A stretch of DNA of 64,000 nt, taken from assembly GCF_007860105.1 (NCBI RefSeq), contig NZ_SJPU01000003.1:620001-684000 (forward strand), in the 5' to 3' direction. The stretch is from Allorhodopirellula heiligendammensis. Its GTDB lineage: Bacteria; Planctomycetota; Planctomycetia; Pirellulales; Pirellulaceae. Under the pieces are notes generated by a model. That model did not search any database. It was not told where the DNA came from and saw only the letters and a list, made by a program, of their open reading frames with translations. A program made the translations under genes and the position numbers. Shown piece after piece: positions 45,417 to 55,600 of the stretch (positions are counted from its first letter, which is position 1; each line of letters opens with the position of its first letter).

Positions 45417-48400
45417 ATGGCCCCATTTTCATATAATTGGCTCGTGGACTACGAAACCGGAATCGAATTGCCAACGCAAGTGTCGGACGTTTGGACGCCG
45501 AGTTCTAATGAGGCTTCCAATGTGTCGACGCTCGTGCACTATTGCCGAAATCACGCGCGTGGAAAGACTGCTCAGCTGCCCGCGTTCACGCATGTGATTG
45601 GGGAACCAGGCGAGCATGAGCGGCTGAGTTTCCGGCAACTCGATGCTCGAGCCCGGGCGATCGCGGCAGAGATTCAGCTGCGGGGTGGTGTGGGAAAACC
45701 TGTGCTCGTTGTGCTCGACCCGGGAGCGGATTACGCCGCCTCGCTGTTTGGTTGCTTGTACGCGCGGGCGATTGCGGTGCCGATCTATCCCCCGCAGATG
45801 CTGCGTTTGCAGCACACCCTGCCGCGGCTCAAGGCGATCATCGAGAATGCGGGTGCGAAGATCATGCTGAGCGACCGGGCGACGATTGGCGACTCCGTCA
45901 GCTCCCTGTGGCAGATGCCCGACGATGGCGCCATTGCGGTGGATGAGATCGGCATCGCGGATGCCGATCGTTGGGACTGCCAACTGCCCAAACCCGATGA
46001 CGTTGCGCTGCTGCAGTATACGTCGGGATCGACTGGCAACCCACGCGGAGTCGTGCTCACGCACCGCACGTTGCTCAGCAATCTATCGGCGATCATTGAA
46101 CGCATTCATTTTGATGGTGCCCGCAGTGTGCAGTGGGTGCCGCCCTATCATGACATGGGATTGATTGGGGGGATTCTGTTGCCGATCTGTCGAGGTGTGG
46201 AAACAGTCATCATCTCGCCTGCGGATTTTGTGCGCAATCCCCTGCTATGGCTGCGTTGTATTGACTACTACAACGGCTCAAGCAACGGTGCGCCGAACTT
46301 CGGCTACGAATTGTGCGTGCGACGGATTGATCATGCTGAATGCGATGGGCTGGATTTGAGCTCGTGGAAGGTCGCCGTTGCGGGGGCAGAGCCGGTTCGC
46401 GCGTCGACGCTCCGTCGCTTTGAAGAAAAATTTGCGAGATATGGCTTCGGGTCAGGTGTTTTCTCACCAGCCTACGGGATGGCCGAAACCACCGTGATGG
46501 CCACAGGATCCCGGTTGGGAGAACCTTACAAGACATTTCACGCCGATGCCGAAGCACTGCAGTTGGGGGAAGTTCAGCTGGTGTCGCCGAGTTCAAACCG
46601 GCTGCAACCATCGATCAACAATCCAAATCGGACCACTTCGTTGTTCCGACCTGACGGCACGGTACCGACGTTGGAACTCGTGAGTTCCGGTACCCCCATC
46701 TCTGGGCTTGACTATGAAATTGTCGATCCGCAGACGCACCAAGTCTTGCCGGACGGTCGTGTTGGAGAAATCTGGATACAAGGCAGTTCGGTGGCCTCGG
46801 GATACTGGCGTGACGAGGAGGCGACAGAGTTCGCCTTCCGAGCCAAACTCGCTCGGTCGCCAGACGAAAAACTCGCCCGCGGGACAACCGGAAGCTATCT
46901 GCGTACTGGGGATTTGGCGGCGCGAGTCGAGGGCGAGTTGATCGTAACCGGCCGGCTCAAAGAGTTGATCATTGTCGCTGGGCGTAACTTCTACCCTCAT
47001 GACATCGAACAGATCGTCCAATCGACCAGTGAAGCTTTCAAACCGGACACTGGCACTGCTCTGAGCATTGATAACGGTGAGAGTGAAGAGATGGTGGTGA
47101 TCCAGGAACTATGGCGCCCCAAGAAATTTCCTGCCGCTGAATTGTTACCCCTCGTAGTAGCGGCGATTGCCGAGCAGGCTCAGGTCACACCTCAGGCCGT
47201 CGTGCTCGTCCGGAGCGGATCGTTACCCAAAACATCCAGTGGCAAGTTACGGCGGACCGACACGAAGAAGCTGTTCCTGGACGGTGAACTGATCGAGATC
47301 GCGCGCTGGGAATCGGGGGACTTGCGATCAGCACCCGCTGGCGAGTTCGATGCACCTCGCACTTCGACTGAAAAACGCATTGCCGACATTTGGTCGCGCA
47401 TCCTCGATATGGAGACGATTAGTCGCGATGATGACTTTTTTCATCTAGGCGGTGAGTCGCTGTTGATTGCGAACATGCTGCTGGAAGTCAGTGAGCAGTT
47501 CTCGACTTCGGTTCCCATGTCGGCACTGTTCCAAAGTCCCAAGCTAGTGGATTTTGCCGCGACCGTGGATTCGCGTAGTTGCGATGAAAGGTCATCGGCG
47601 ACCATCTCGTCAACGGGAATGTCCCTGAGCGACAAGCACCCGCTGTCGACGGCGCAACAGCGGTTCTGGCTGCTCGATCAGCTTGGGCAAACAAACGCAT
47701 TCATCCACGTTCCTATCAGTATCCATCTCGATCAACCGATTTCAAAGGCGCGTCTCGAAGCGGCCTGTCAGCGTATGCTGGATCGGCATCCCATGCTGCG
47801 AGCCCGCATCATCGAAGGCGATGGGGATGTCTGGCAGACGATCAGTGATGCCGAGGCGGTTCCGATCGAGAGCTTCGACGGCAATTCACACCCCGAGAAC
47901 GAGTTGGCCTCGGCATCGCGTGATTTTTTGACGGCGCCGTTCAATCTGAGTGACGCACCGCTGATGCGGGTGGCGACAACCCTCATGCCGTCGGGCGGCA
48001 GCCGGATCGACATGGTGTTTCATCACCTCGTCTGTGACGCGAGTAGTTTGCAAATCTTGCTCGGTGAACTGCAAAGCTATTTTGCGGATGATGCCAGTGA
48101 AATGCTGGGCGGCGGAGCAGACGGCAAACCAGCGTCCGCGATGCACTATGTTGATTTCGCCGCGTGGGACCGGGGAAGCTCACGCTGTACGCTCAACCAG
48201 TCGCGACTGAATTACTGGATCCAGCGCTTGGCCGGCATGCCTACCGAGTTGAACTTACCCCAACTCGGTTCGCTCAGAGAGGGAAGGCAGGCTGCCGCAA
48301 CCACGTCCGGTCGCGGTCCGATATCAGCGTCCATCTCCGAATCGATCGCTAAGCGGATTGATCAGTTGGCCACGTCATTGCAGATGACACCGTCAATGGT

Positions 48401-50855
48401 GTATCTGACTGCATATGAGTTAGTGCTGGCAAGATACAGCAATAGCACGGACTTTGGCATCACGATCCCCACATCGAATCGCCCGTCTTCGGATCTTCAA
48501 AACACGATTGGCTGTTTCGTCAATCCTATAGTTTATCGAGCCCAAGTCGACCACGAGCGAACCGTCGCGGACACACTATCGAACACGCGTACCTCGCTGC
48601 TGTCTGATCTTGACCACGCCGACGTGCCGTTTCAAGATGTCGTAACGGCCACAGGCGGCAGTCGCGATCCACTGCGGATGCCACTCTCCCAGGTGATGTT
48701 CCTGTATCAACCTCCAGTCGCATCGATCACTCACATCGGTGATGTCAACGTCGTCGCCGTGAGTCCAGACTACTCGGCTGTCACTGCGTACGACCTGTCG
48801 CTCATCATCCAACCGGCAGTTCAAACCGAGTTAACGCTGGTCGTTGGCGAACAGGTTTCTCGTGATCTGGGTGAGCGAATTTTGGCGTCGATCGAAAGCG
48901 TGATTCACCAGTTTGCAGAAACCATCGATGCTGTGGATGGACCCACCACCGTGGTTGCTGAGCGAGGAGTCAGCCGCGACTTTTCGCCCGTGGATCTTCC
49001 CGCCAGACTAACCACCATTTCTGCAGCAGAGAAAGACGTCATTGCAGCTGCCGAGCAGGGCACGACGCTTGGTCGCGACACTGACGAGTTCGTAATTGAC
49101 CGACTGCGTGAGCATGCTGCCCAGCAACCTAACGCGATCGCAATTCGAGACGATCAACGTGGTCTGACCTATCGTGACGTCAACGAGTTGAGCGACTTAA
49201 TTGCGGGGGCTCTGCTTCGCGAAGAGGTGTCTGCGCGTTCGCTCGTGGCACTTGAAATGCCGAGGTCGGTCGATGCGATTGTTGCCATCATCGGGATCTG
49301 GAAGGCTGCTGCTGCCTACGTGCCAATTGAACTGGATCTGCCAACTCAGAGGCGTGACCAGATCATCGCTGACGCCGGACCCGTGCTGGTGCTAAACCAG
49401 GTCCGTTTTGATGCATGGACCCAGGGCGCCGAGCAATCTGAGGTCGCTGCCAATTCGCTTCCAAACCATGCCTCCGATTTAGCCTACGTGATGTACACGT
49501 CTGGGTCGACAGGTACACCGAAGGGTGTGGCGATTACGCATGGCAACCTATCTAATCTATTGGCCTCTTTCGCGGATCAGCCTGGCCTGACAGCAACGGA
49601 CTCAATGTTCGCCGTGACGACGATGTCGTTTGATATTTCGTTGCTGGAGATGTTTTTGCCGCTGTGGTGTGGAGGTCATGTTTGCATGACGGCGCATCGT
49701 ATTGGTGATGACCCGGAATCGGTGATCGAGGCAATTGCGCAGTCGAGACCTACGGTGATTCAGTCAACGCCGTCAGGTTTCAGAATGTTATTGTCCACGA
49801 ACTGGCAACCCGCCCCAGCGACGCGGTTGTTCTGCGGTGGCGAACCGTTACTTCCCGACTTGGCACGCGACCTGCTCGCGACCAACTGCGAGCTGTGGAA
49901 TGTTTACGGGCCGACCGAAACAACCGTGTGGTCCATGATCAAACGCATTGAATCGGCAGACGATATCACGATTGGCCGTCCTATCGCAGGCACAATCTGC
50001 CGAGTGGTTGACCGTCACGGACAACGCACACCGTTTGGTGTCGCCGGCGAGTTGGAGATTGGGGGGGCAGGCGTGGCAAGTGGCTATTGGCAAAATGAAA
50101 CGCAAACCAATCAACAGTTTTTTACCGATCAAGGTACGAGATTCTACAAAACTGGCGACCATGTTTGCCGACGGCCCGATGGCGACCTAGAGTTTTTAGC
50201 CAGGAGCGATCGTCAGATCAAACTGCGCGGTTTCCGGATCGAACTCGACGAGATTGAGTCGGTATTGCAACAGTGCGACGGCGTCGACCGTGCTGCTGTG
50301 GTACTGCGTGAAGGCGACGTTCCCGGTGGCAGCCGAGTCGTCGCGTTCTGCTGCGGTCCGGGGAGCGTGGCGAGTACCGTTGATCAGTTAACCCTTGCGT
50401 TGCCTGACTACATGATCCCAGCGAGCATCGTATGGCTAGACAGCCTCCCACAGACTGCCGCAGGCAAAACCAATTACAAGTCGTTGCCAATCGATTCTCA
50501 GGAAGGATCTGATAGCAGTAGTTTACCACCGCAGACGCCATTGGAAGTTGCCTTGGCCGAATTGTGGTGCGAGGTTCTCGGTTGCCAAACGGTAGGACGC
50601 CACGATCACTTTTTTGATTTAGGCGGCAATTCCTTGATGGCGGCTCAACTGTTTGCGCGATTGCGTCAACGTTTTGATGTGCAGTTACCGCTAAAAGAAG
50701 TTTATCTACGACCCACCATTGCTGCGTTGGCCGAGGCCATCGTCATGCACCAGGCCGAAACCGAAGAGGACGATCTCAATAGCCTGCTCGGCCAACTCGA
50801 CTCACTTTCGGACGACGAAGTTATCCGTGCTCTCGACGAGACATCTCAATCATGA
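45417..50855 (+). CDS. Hybrid fatty acyl-AMP ligase / NRPS (FAAL-PCP-C-A-PCP)
   Basis: An 1812-residue megasynthetase subunit. Residues 1 to about 630 form a fatty acyl-AMP ligase (FGCLYARAIAVPIYPP near 111, YTSGSTGNPRG at 201, AYGMAET at 352, SSGKLRR at 608). PCP1 has Ser 681 in FFHLGGESL. The condensation domain (about 738-1190) has HHLVCDA with His 869/870 and Asp 874. The adenylation domain (about 1220-1690) has YTSGSTGTPKG at 1360, NVYGPTE at 1495 and YKTGD at 1577. PCP2 has Ser 1739 in FFDLGGNSL. The ligase should load a fatty acid onto PCP1 and condense it with the amino acid on PCP2. Hand-read code residues resemble those for glycine. Stop overlaps next start (ATGA). Confidence 0.93.
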   Translation: MAPFSYNWLVDYETGIELPTQVSDVWTPSSNEASNVSTLVHYCRNHARGKTAQLPAFTHVIGEPGEHERLSFRQLDARARAIAAEIQLRGGVGKPVLVVLDPGADYAASLFGCLYARAIAVPIYPPQMLRLQHTLPRLKAIIENAGAKIMLSDRATIGDSVSSLWQMPDDGAIAVDEIGIADADRWDCQLPKPDDVALLQYTSGSTGNPRGVVLTHRTLLSNLSAIIERIHFDGARSVQWVPPYHDMGLIGGILLPICRGVETVIISPADFVRNPLLWLRCIDYYNGSSNGAPNFGYELCVRRIDHAECDGLDLSSWKVAVAGAEPVRASTLRRFEEKFARYGFGSGVFSPAYGMAETTVMATGSRLGEPYKTFHADAEALQLGEVQLVSPSSNRLQPSINNPNRTTSLFRPDGTVPTLELVSSGTPISGLDYEIVDPQTHQVLPDGRVGEIWIQGSSVASGYWRDEEATEFAFRAKLARSPDEKLARGTTGSYLRTGDLAARVEGELIVTGRLKELIIVAGRNFYPHDIEQIVQSTSEAFKPDTGTALSIDNGESEEMVVIQELWRPKKFPAAELLPLVVAAIAEQAQVTPQAVVLVRSGSLPKTSSGKLRRTDTKKLFLDGELIEIARWESGDLRSAPAGEFDAPRTSTEKRIADIWSRILDMETISRDDDFFHLGGESLLIANMLLEVSEQFSTSVPMSALFQSPKLVDFAATVDSRSCDERSSATISSTGMSLSDKHPLSTAQQRFWLLDQLGQTNAFIHVPISIHLDQPISKARLEAACQRMLDRHPMLRARIIEGDGDVWQTISDAEAVPIESFDGNSHPENELASASRDFLTAPFNLSDAPLMRVATTLMPSGGSRIDMVFHHLVCDASSLQILLGELQSYFADDASEMLGGGADGKPASAMHYVDFAAWDRGSSRCTLNQSRLNYWIQRLAGMPTELNLPQLGSLREGRQAAATTSGRGPISASISESIAKRIDQLATSLQMTPSMVYLTAYELVLARYSNSTDFGITIPTSNRPSSDLQNTIGCFVNPIVYRAQVDHERTVADTLSNTRTSLLSDLDHADVPFQDVVTATGGSRDPLRMPLSQVMFLYQPPVASITHIGDVNVVAVSPDYSAVTAYDLSLIIQPAVQTELTLVVGEQVSRDLGERILASIESVIHQFAETIDAVDGPTTVVAERGVSRDFSPVDLPARLTTISAAEKDVIAAAEQGTTLGRDTDEFVIDRLREHAAQQPNAIAIRDDQRGLTYRDVNELSDLIAGALLREEVSARSLVALEMPRSVDAIVAIIGIWKAAAAYVPIELDLPTQRRDQIIADAGPVLVLNQVRFDAWTQGAEQSEVAANSLPNHASDLAYVMYTSGSTGTPKGVAITHGNLSNLLASFADQPGLTATDSMFAVTTMSFDISLLEMFLPLWCGGHVCMTAHRIGDDPESVIEAIAQSRPTVIQSTPSGFRMLLSTNWQPAPATRLFCGGEPLLPDLARDLLATNCELWNVYGPTETTVWSMIKRIESADDITIGRPIAGTICRVVDRHGQRTPFGVAGELEIGGAGVASGYWQNETQTNQQFFTDQGTRFYKTGDHVCRRPDGDLEFLARSDRQIKLRGFRIELDEIESVLQQCDGVDRAAVVLREGDVPGGSRVVAFCCGPGSVASTVDQLTLALPDYMIPASIVWLDSLPQTAAGKTNYKSLPIDSQEGSDSSSLPPQTPLEVALAELWCEVLGCQTVGRHDHFFDLGGNSLMAAQLFARLRQRFDVQLPLKEVYLRPTIAALAEAIVMHQAETEEDDLNSLLGQLDSLSDDEVIRALDETSQS

Positions 50856-52612
50856 TCACACAAAATCAAGAACGCGAAATTGATTTCCTTGTCATTGGTG
50901 CTGGACCCGCCGGTGTACAGTTAGGTTATTTTCTGAAAAAAGCCGGCTACGATTATCTGATCCTCGAAGCGAATGATCGTCCTGGCACTTTTTTGGAGAA
51001 GTACCCCCGGCACGGAAAGCTACTGTCGATCAACAAGATCCACACCGGCTACACCGATCGTGCTTCTCAATTGCGATACGATTGGAATTCATTGCTATGC
51101 GATGACGACGAGATGGCGTTCACGAAGTACTCCAAAGAATACTTTCCGAGTACGTTGGATTACGCCCGCTACACGCGAGACTTCGCGGAACGCTACGACC
51201 TCGATATCCAGTTCAACACGCGTGTCGAGTCGGTGGAAAAGGCTTGTGGTGATGACGAAGGCTACGTGCTCCGCGATCATCACGGCACGATTTATCGCGT
51301 CCGCTGTTTGGTCGTTGCTGTGGGGGTGCAGAAACCCTACATTCCTGAGATCCCGGGCATCGAGCTGACCGAAAACTACATGGATATGTCGTTGGATCCT
51401 GATGACTATGCGGGTCAACGTGTACTGATTTTGGGCAAAGGCAATTCCGCATTCGAGACCGCCGATCACCTTACCGCAGCGACACGGGTGACTCATCTGT
51501 GCAGCCCCAGCCCCATCAAGATGGCTTGGCAAACACACTTTTTCGGCCATTTGCGGGCAATCAATAATAGTTTTCTTGATACCTATATTCTGAAAGGACA
51601 GAATTCGGTTCTCGACGCGACTGTTGATAGCATCCAAAAGGTGGATGGTGAGTACCACGTCGAAATTACATTTTCGCATGCCGAGGGCCAGCGAGCTTCG
51701 CTCGCTTACGACCGCGTCCTGTGCTGCACCGGATTCCGATGGGATCCGACGTTTTTTGCTGATGATTGTCGTCCCGATATGGGCTGCGAAGATCGTTTGC
51801 CTGCAATGACGAGTGCCTGGGAATCGACCAATTTGCCAGGCGTATTCTACGCTGGGACGATCACGCAGATTCGGGACCTTAAGAAGACGATGTCGAGCGT
51901 ATTGCACGGCTTCCGTTTCAACACGGCGGCATTGTTTAATATTATTGCTGAGCGATATATGGGCGCACCGCTGCCCGCCGACCACTTTTCGGCAACAGCC
52001 GAGGAAATAGCAGACAAGATTACCGCACAGGTCAGCTCCGCGGCTGGATTGATGCATCAACCTGGATTTCTGGGTGATTGTCTCGTGGTGGATGATGAGA
52101 CCGGCGAGGCCAGATATCACGAGAACTTAGCGGTCGATTACATCCTCGATAGCGATTTGAGCGGCAATGCACATTACTACATCGTCACGATGGAGTATGG
52201 CGAATTTGACGGCGATATTTTCAATAAACATCGTGTCCCCGACGCCGCGAAGGGTTATGACGATGCGTATCTGCATCCCCGGATCCGCCGGATGTGTCGC
52301 GGCCGGTTGCTCGCCGAACATCACATTTCCGAGTCCCTTGAGAATGATTGGCGAGTTGGTGAGCACCCTGGTGAACGCCCTCTGATTCGCGCGATCGACT
52401 TCATCGGGCAAGCGGATCCGACAGACTATCAGCGTACTCATCGCGATCAATTGCTCTGTTTCCTGAACCAGCAATTGGCAGTCGGCTCGCCGTCACCGAA
52501 CGAGTTGTCTGACTCCGCGGAATGCACCTCGAGGAGCCCAAACGCACCAACGACGATGCCTACGTCCATTCATTCGACAGGAAACACATGTCCGATATCC
52601 AGAAACGGCTAG
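50852..52612 (+). CDS. FOXRED2-like FAD-dependent oxidoreductase
   Basis: A 586-residue flavoprotein monooxygenase-type enzyme. The FAD site is VIGAGPAGVQLGYFL at residue 14; a second Rossmann motif VLILGKGNSAFETADHL lies near 190, expected for NAD(P)H. The stretch YPRHGKLLSINKIHTGYT and RYDWNSLL are the sequence pattern I associate with FOXRED2 (ERFAD), otherwise known as a eukaryotic ER protein. The gene overlaps the upstream synthetase by 4 bp and the downstream one by 25 bp. It is therefore part of the operon and may oxidise the peptide or a precursor. The last 40 residues are low-complexity and overlap the next gene. Confidence 0.88.
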   Translation: MITQNQEREIDFLVIGAGPAGVQLGYFLKKAGYDYLILEANDRPGTFLEKYPRHGKLLSINKIHTGYTDRASQLRYDWNSLLCDDDEMAFTKYSKEYFPSTLDYARYTRDFAERYDLDIQFNTRVESVEKACGDDEGYVLRDHHGTIYRVRCLVVAVGVQKPYIPEIPGIELTENYMDMSLDPDDYAGQRVLILGKGNSAFETADHLTAATRVTHLCSPSPIKMAWQTHFFGHLRAINNSFLDTYILKGQNSVLDATVDSIQKVDGEYHVEITFSHAEGQRASLAYDRVLCCTGFRWDPTFFADDCRPDMGCEDRLPAMTSAWESTNLPGVFYAGTITQIRDLKKTMSSVLHGFRFNTAALFNIIAERYMGAPLPADHFSATAEEIADKITAQVSSAAGLMHQPGFLGDCLVVDDETGEARYHENLAVDYILDSDLSGNAHYYIVTMEYGEFDGDIFNKHRVPDAAKGYDDAYLHPRIRRMCRGRLLAEHHISESLENDWRVGEHPGERPLIRAIDFIGQADPTDYQRTHRDQLLCFLNQQLAVGSPSPNELSDSAECTSRSPNAPTTMPTSIHSTGNTCPISRNG

Positions 52613-55600
52613 CCTCGCTCTCGCCGGCAAAGCGGGCATTGCTTGAGAAAATGCTGCTCGAGCGCGCGGGGGCACGGAGCTCCCACATCGTTCCACGTCC
52701 GGCTGGATGTGACGAGCAACTTTCCGATGCCGAGCGTCGATTGTGGTTCGTTGATCAAATTGCCAAGGATGATCCATTCTACAATATGCCGCTCGCAGCC
52801 CGACTGCGCGGTCCGCTCGATCGTGATGCGCTGCAGCAGGCTGTTGATCAATTGGTCATCCGGCACGAGTCGCTGCGTACAACGTACCACCTCGTCGATG
52901 GCGAGCCACAGCGAACCATCCATGCTGACATGCGTGTTCGCTGCGTTTGGTTTGACATATCGGCCAGTTCAGATGTTGAGGCTGAGCTGAAACGACGCAT
53001 GCGCGTGGCAGGTCGCTCACCCTTTAACCTTGAGCACGGACCATTACTGCGCGTCACCGTTTACCGGACCGGCAATGACGAACACGTTATACTGCTCGTC
53101 ATGCATCATATTATCTCCGACGGTTGGTCGATGATTGTGATGCTGCGTGAGCTCACGCTTGTTTACGAAGTGGCCCGAACCGACCTAGCAGCCAACGCAT
53201 CAAATTCGCCAACGCTCCCGCCATTGTCGATTCAATACGCCGATTTCGCCCATTGGCAACACGAGCGGATGTCGAGCGACCGCATCGAGTCTCAAATGGA
53301 TTATTGGCGATCGGCACTCGCGGACGCTCCCGGTGTGCTCGATCTGCCGACGGACCGAGCACGTCCGGCGATCCAGGATTTCATGGGGGCAACGGTCGAA
53401 TTTGAATTGTCGCTCGACCTGACCAAGGCAATCAATGATCTCGCGATGCGACTCAATACAACGGCGTTCGCCGTGCTGATGGCCGCTGAGGCTGTCCTCC
53501 TCGGTCGGTATTCCCGCAGCCGAGATGTGGTGCTCGGTACTGCGTCGGCTGGACGGGTGCATCCCGAGATCGAGCCGCTCATCGGTTTCTTCGTCAATAC
53601 TTTGGCGCTGCGAATTCGTTTGGATGATGCCCCCACTTTCGCTGACCTCATTGGGCAGGTTCATCAGCGAACACTAGAGGCTCACGAGCACGCTGACGTC
53701 CCGTTTGAACGACTTGTCGAGGAACTCGCGCCGACGCGTGACCGTAGCTTTTCACCGATTTTTCAATCGGCACTGGTGATGCAGAATTTGCCCCGCGACA
53801 TCAGCGAGAAAGGCAGTTTGGAGGTGTCACCCATTCTCGTTGATAACGGAACTGCTAAGTATGATTTGACATTCTTCCTATGGAAGGAATCCGAGCAGTT
53901 GATCGGCCATGTTGAGTATCGATCGACGCTGTTCGATCGGGCAACCATTGGGCGTTTGATCGATTCATTTCGTACGTTATTGATCGCGGCAACCGAGTCC
54001 CCGGAGACCTCGATCGACCACTTGCCGATCCTCTCACACGACCAATGCGAACAAGTCATTGAGACCTTCAATAGGACGGAAAAAGCCTATCCAGCACCCT
54101 ACCTATTGCACGAATTGGTCGAATTTCAGTCAGCGAGGTTTCCCGATAAGGCTGCGGTGATCCATGGCGATCAGACCGTCAGCTATCGTGAATTGATCTC
54201 GCGCGCTGATTGGTTTGCTGGGCACCTGATAGCGATGGGAGTTGAGCGTGAATCGGCCGTGGTTATTTCTTTGCCACGATCGGTGGACCTGTTTGCTGCC
54301 GTCCTGGGAACGCTCAAAGCGGGAGGCACGTTCGTTCCGGTTGATCCTACTCTGCCCGCGGCACGCATCGAGCAAATCTCTGCTGATACCGCTGCAGTCG
54401 CCGTGGTGACTGCGGAATGGATTGCCGCTCGCGGTCACGTGTCGAGCACTCCGGTGTTTCCACATGTCGACCCAGGTGACCGCGCGTACGTCATTTTTAC
54501 CTCCGGATCCACCGGGCGTGCCAAGGGCGTCGAGATTGAGCATCGCGGTATCGTCAATTTCATTCGCGCCCAGATCGATCGCATGGGGCTTTCTTCGGAC
54601 GATCGATTTAGCTTCGGATTCTCTCCTTCCTTTGATGGGGCGATCTCGGAAATGTTCTACTCCCTCGGTGTGGGTGGGACGAGTATTGTGCTGGATCAGG
54701 CAACGCTGCTGGTGCCAGATGCACTGACGGATATTCTTCATCATCAGAGCGTTAGTGTGGGCAAGTTCCCACCCGCTTTGCTCTCGATGCTCGATCCCAA
54801 GAAATTGCCCAATTTGCGCACAGTGGCCTCGGCGGGGGACAAACTCAGTGGAGAGCTCGCTCGCCGCTGGATCACTGGGGGCCGGCGCCTCTTCAATGGC
54901 TATGGACCGACCGAGGTCTCCGTGGGCTGCTCGATGATGCCGCTGCATGAAAATTGGTCGAGTGAGAAGCCACCGATCGGCAGCCCGATGCATAACATGC
55001 GCATGTACATCCTGGATGAACATCGCCAACCGTTGCCGATCGGTGCTACGGGTGAAATCTACATCGGCGGACGCGGTGTTGGCCGAGGCTACTTAAATCA
55101 GCCCGAACAGACCGCTGCGGTGTTCCTGAAGGATCCCTTTGCTTGTGATGCCAGTCCTGGTGAATCGGACGCCCGCATGTACCGCACCGGCGACCTGGGA
55201 CGGTGGTTGTCAAACGGCGTGGTTGAGTTTGTCGGTCGAGCGGATGATCAAGTCAGTCTGCGGGGCTTCCGCGTTGAGCCTGGAGAAATCGCAGCGACCC
55301 TCGAGACGCTCGATGAAGTTCGGCAAGCCGTGGTGATCGAGCGAAATGATAGCGACAACCCGCAGCTAGTTGCCTATATTGTCCCACAACGAAACGGATT
55401 GAATCAGTCTTACGCTGCACAACTGCAGTCGGAGCATGTCACGCAGTGGCGGAGCCTGTTCGAGCAGACACACCGACTGGCACCACCCGTACTCGACGCA
55501 TCGTTCAACATCGCTGGTTGGGTCAGCACGTACACCGGCAATCCGATTCCGGCCGACGAGATGCGACAGTGGACAGACGCAACCGTCTCGAGGATCCGTG

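Noticed and set aside
51095..52120. 341-residue minus-strand frame
   Set aside because: Antisense to the flavoprotein gene, whose motifs are clear.
54130..55029. 299-residue minus-strand frame
   Set aside because: Antisense to the second adenylation domain.
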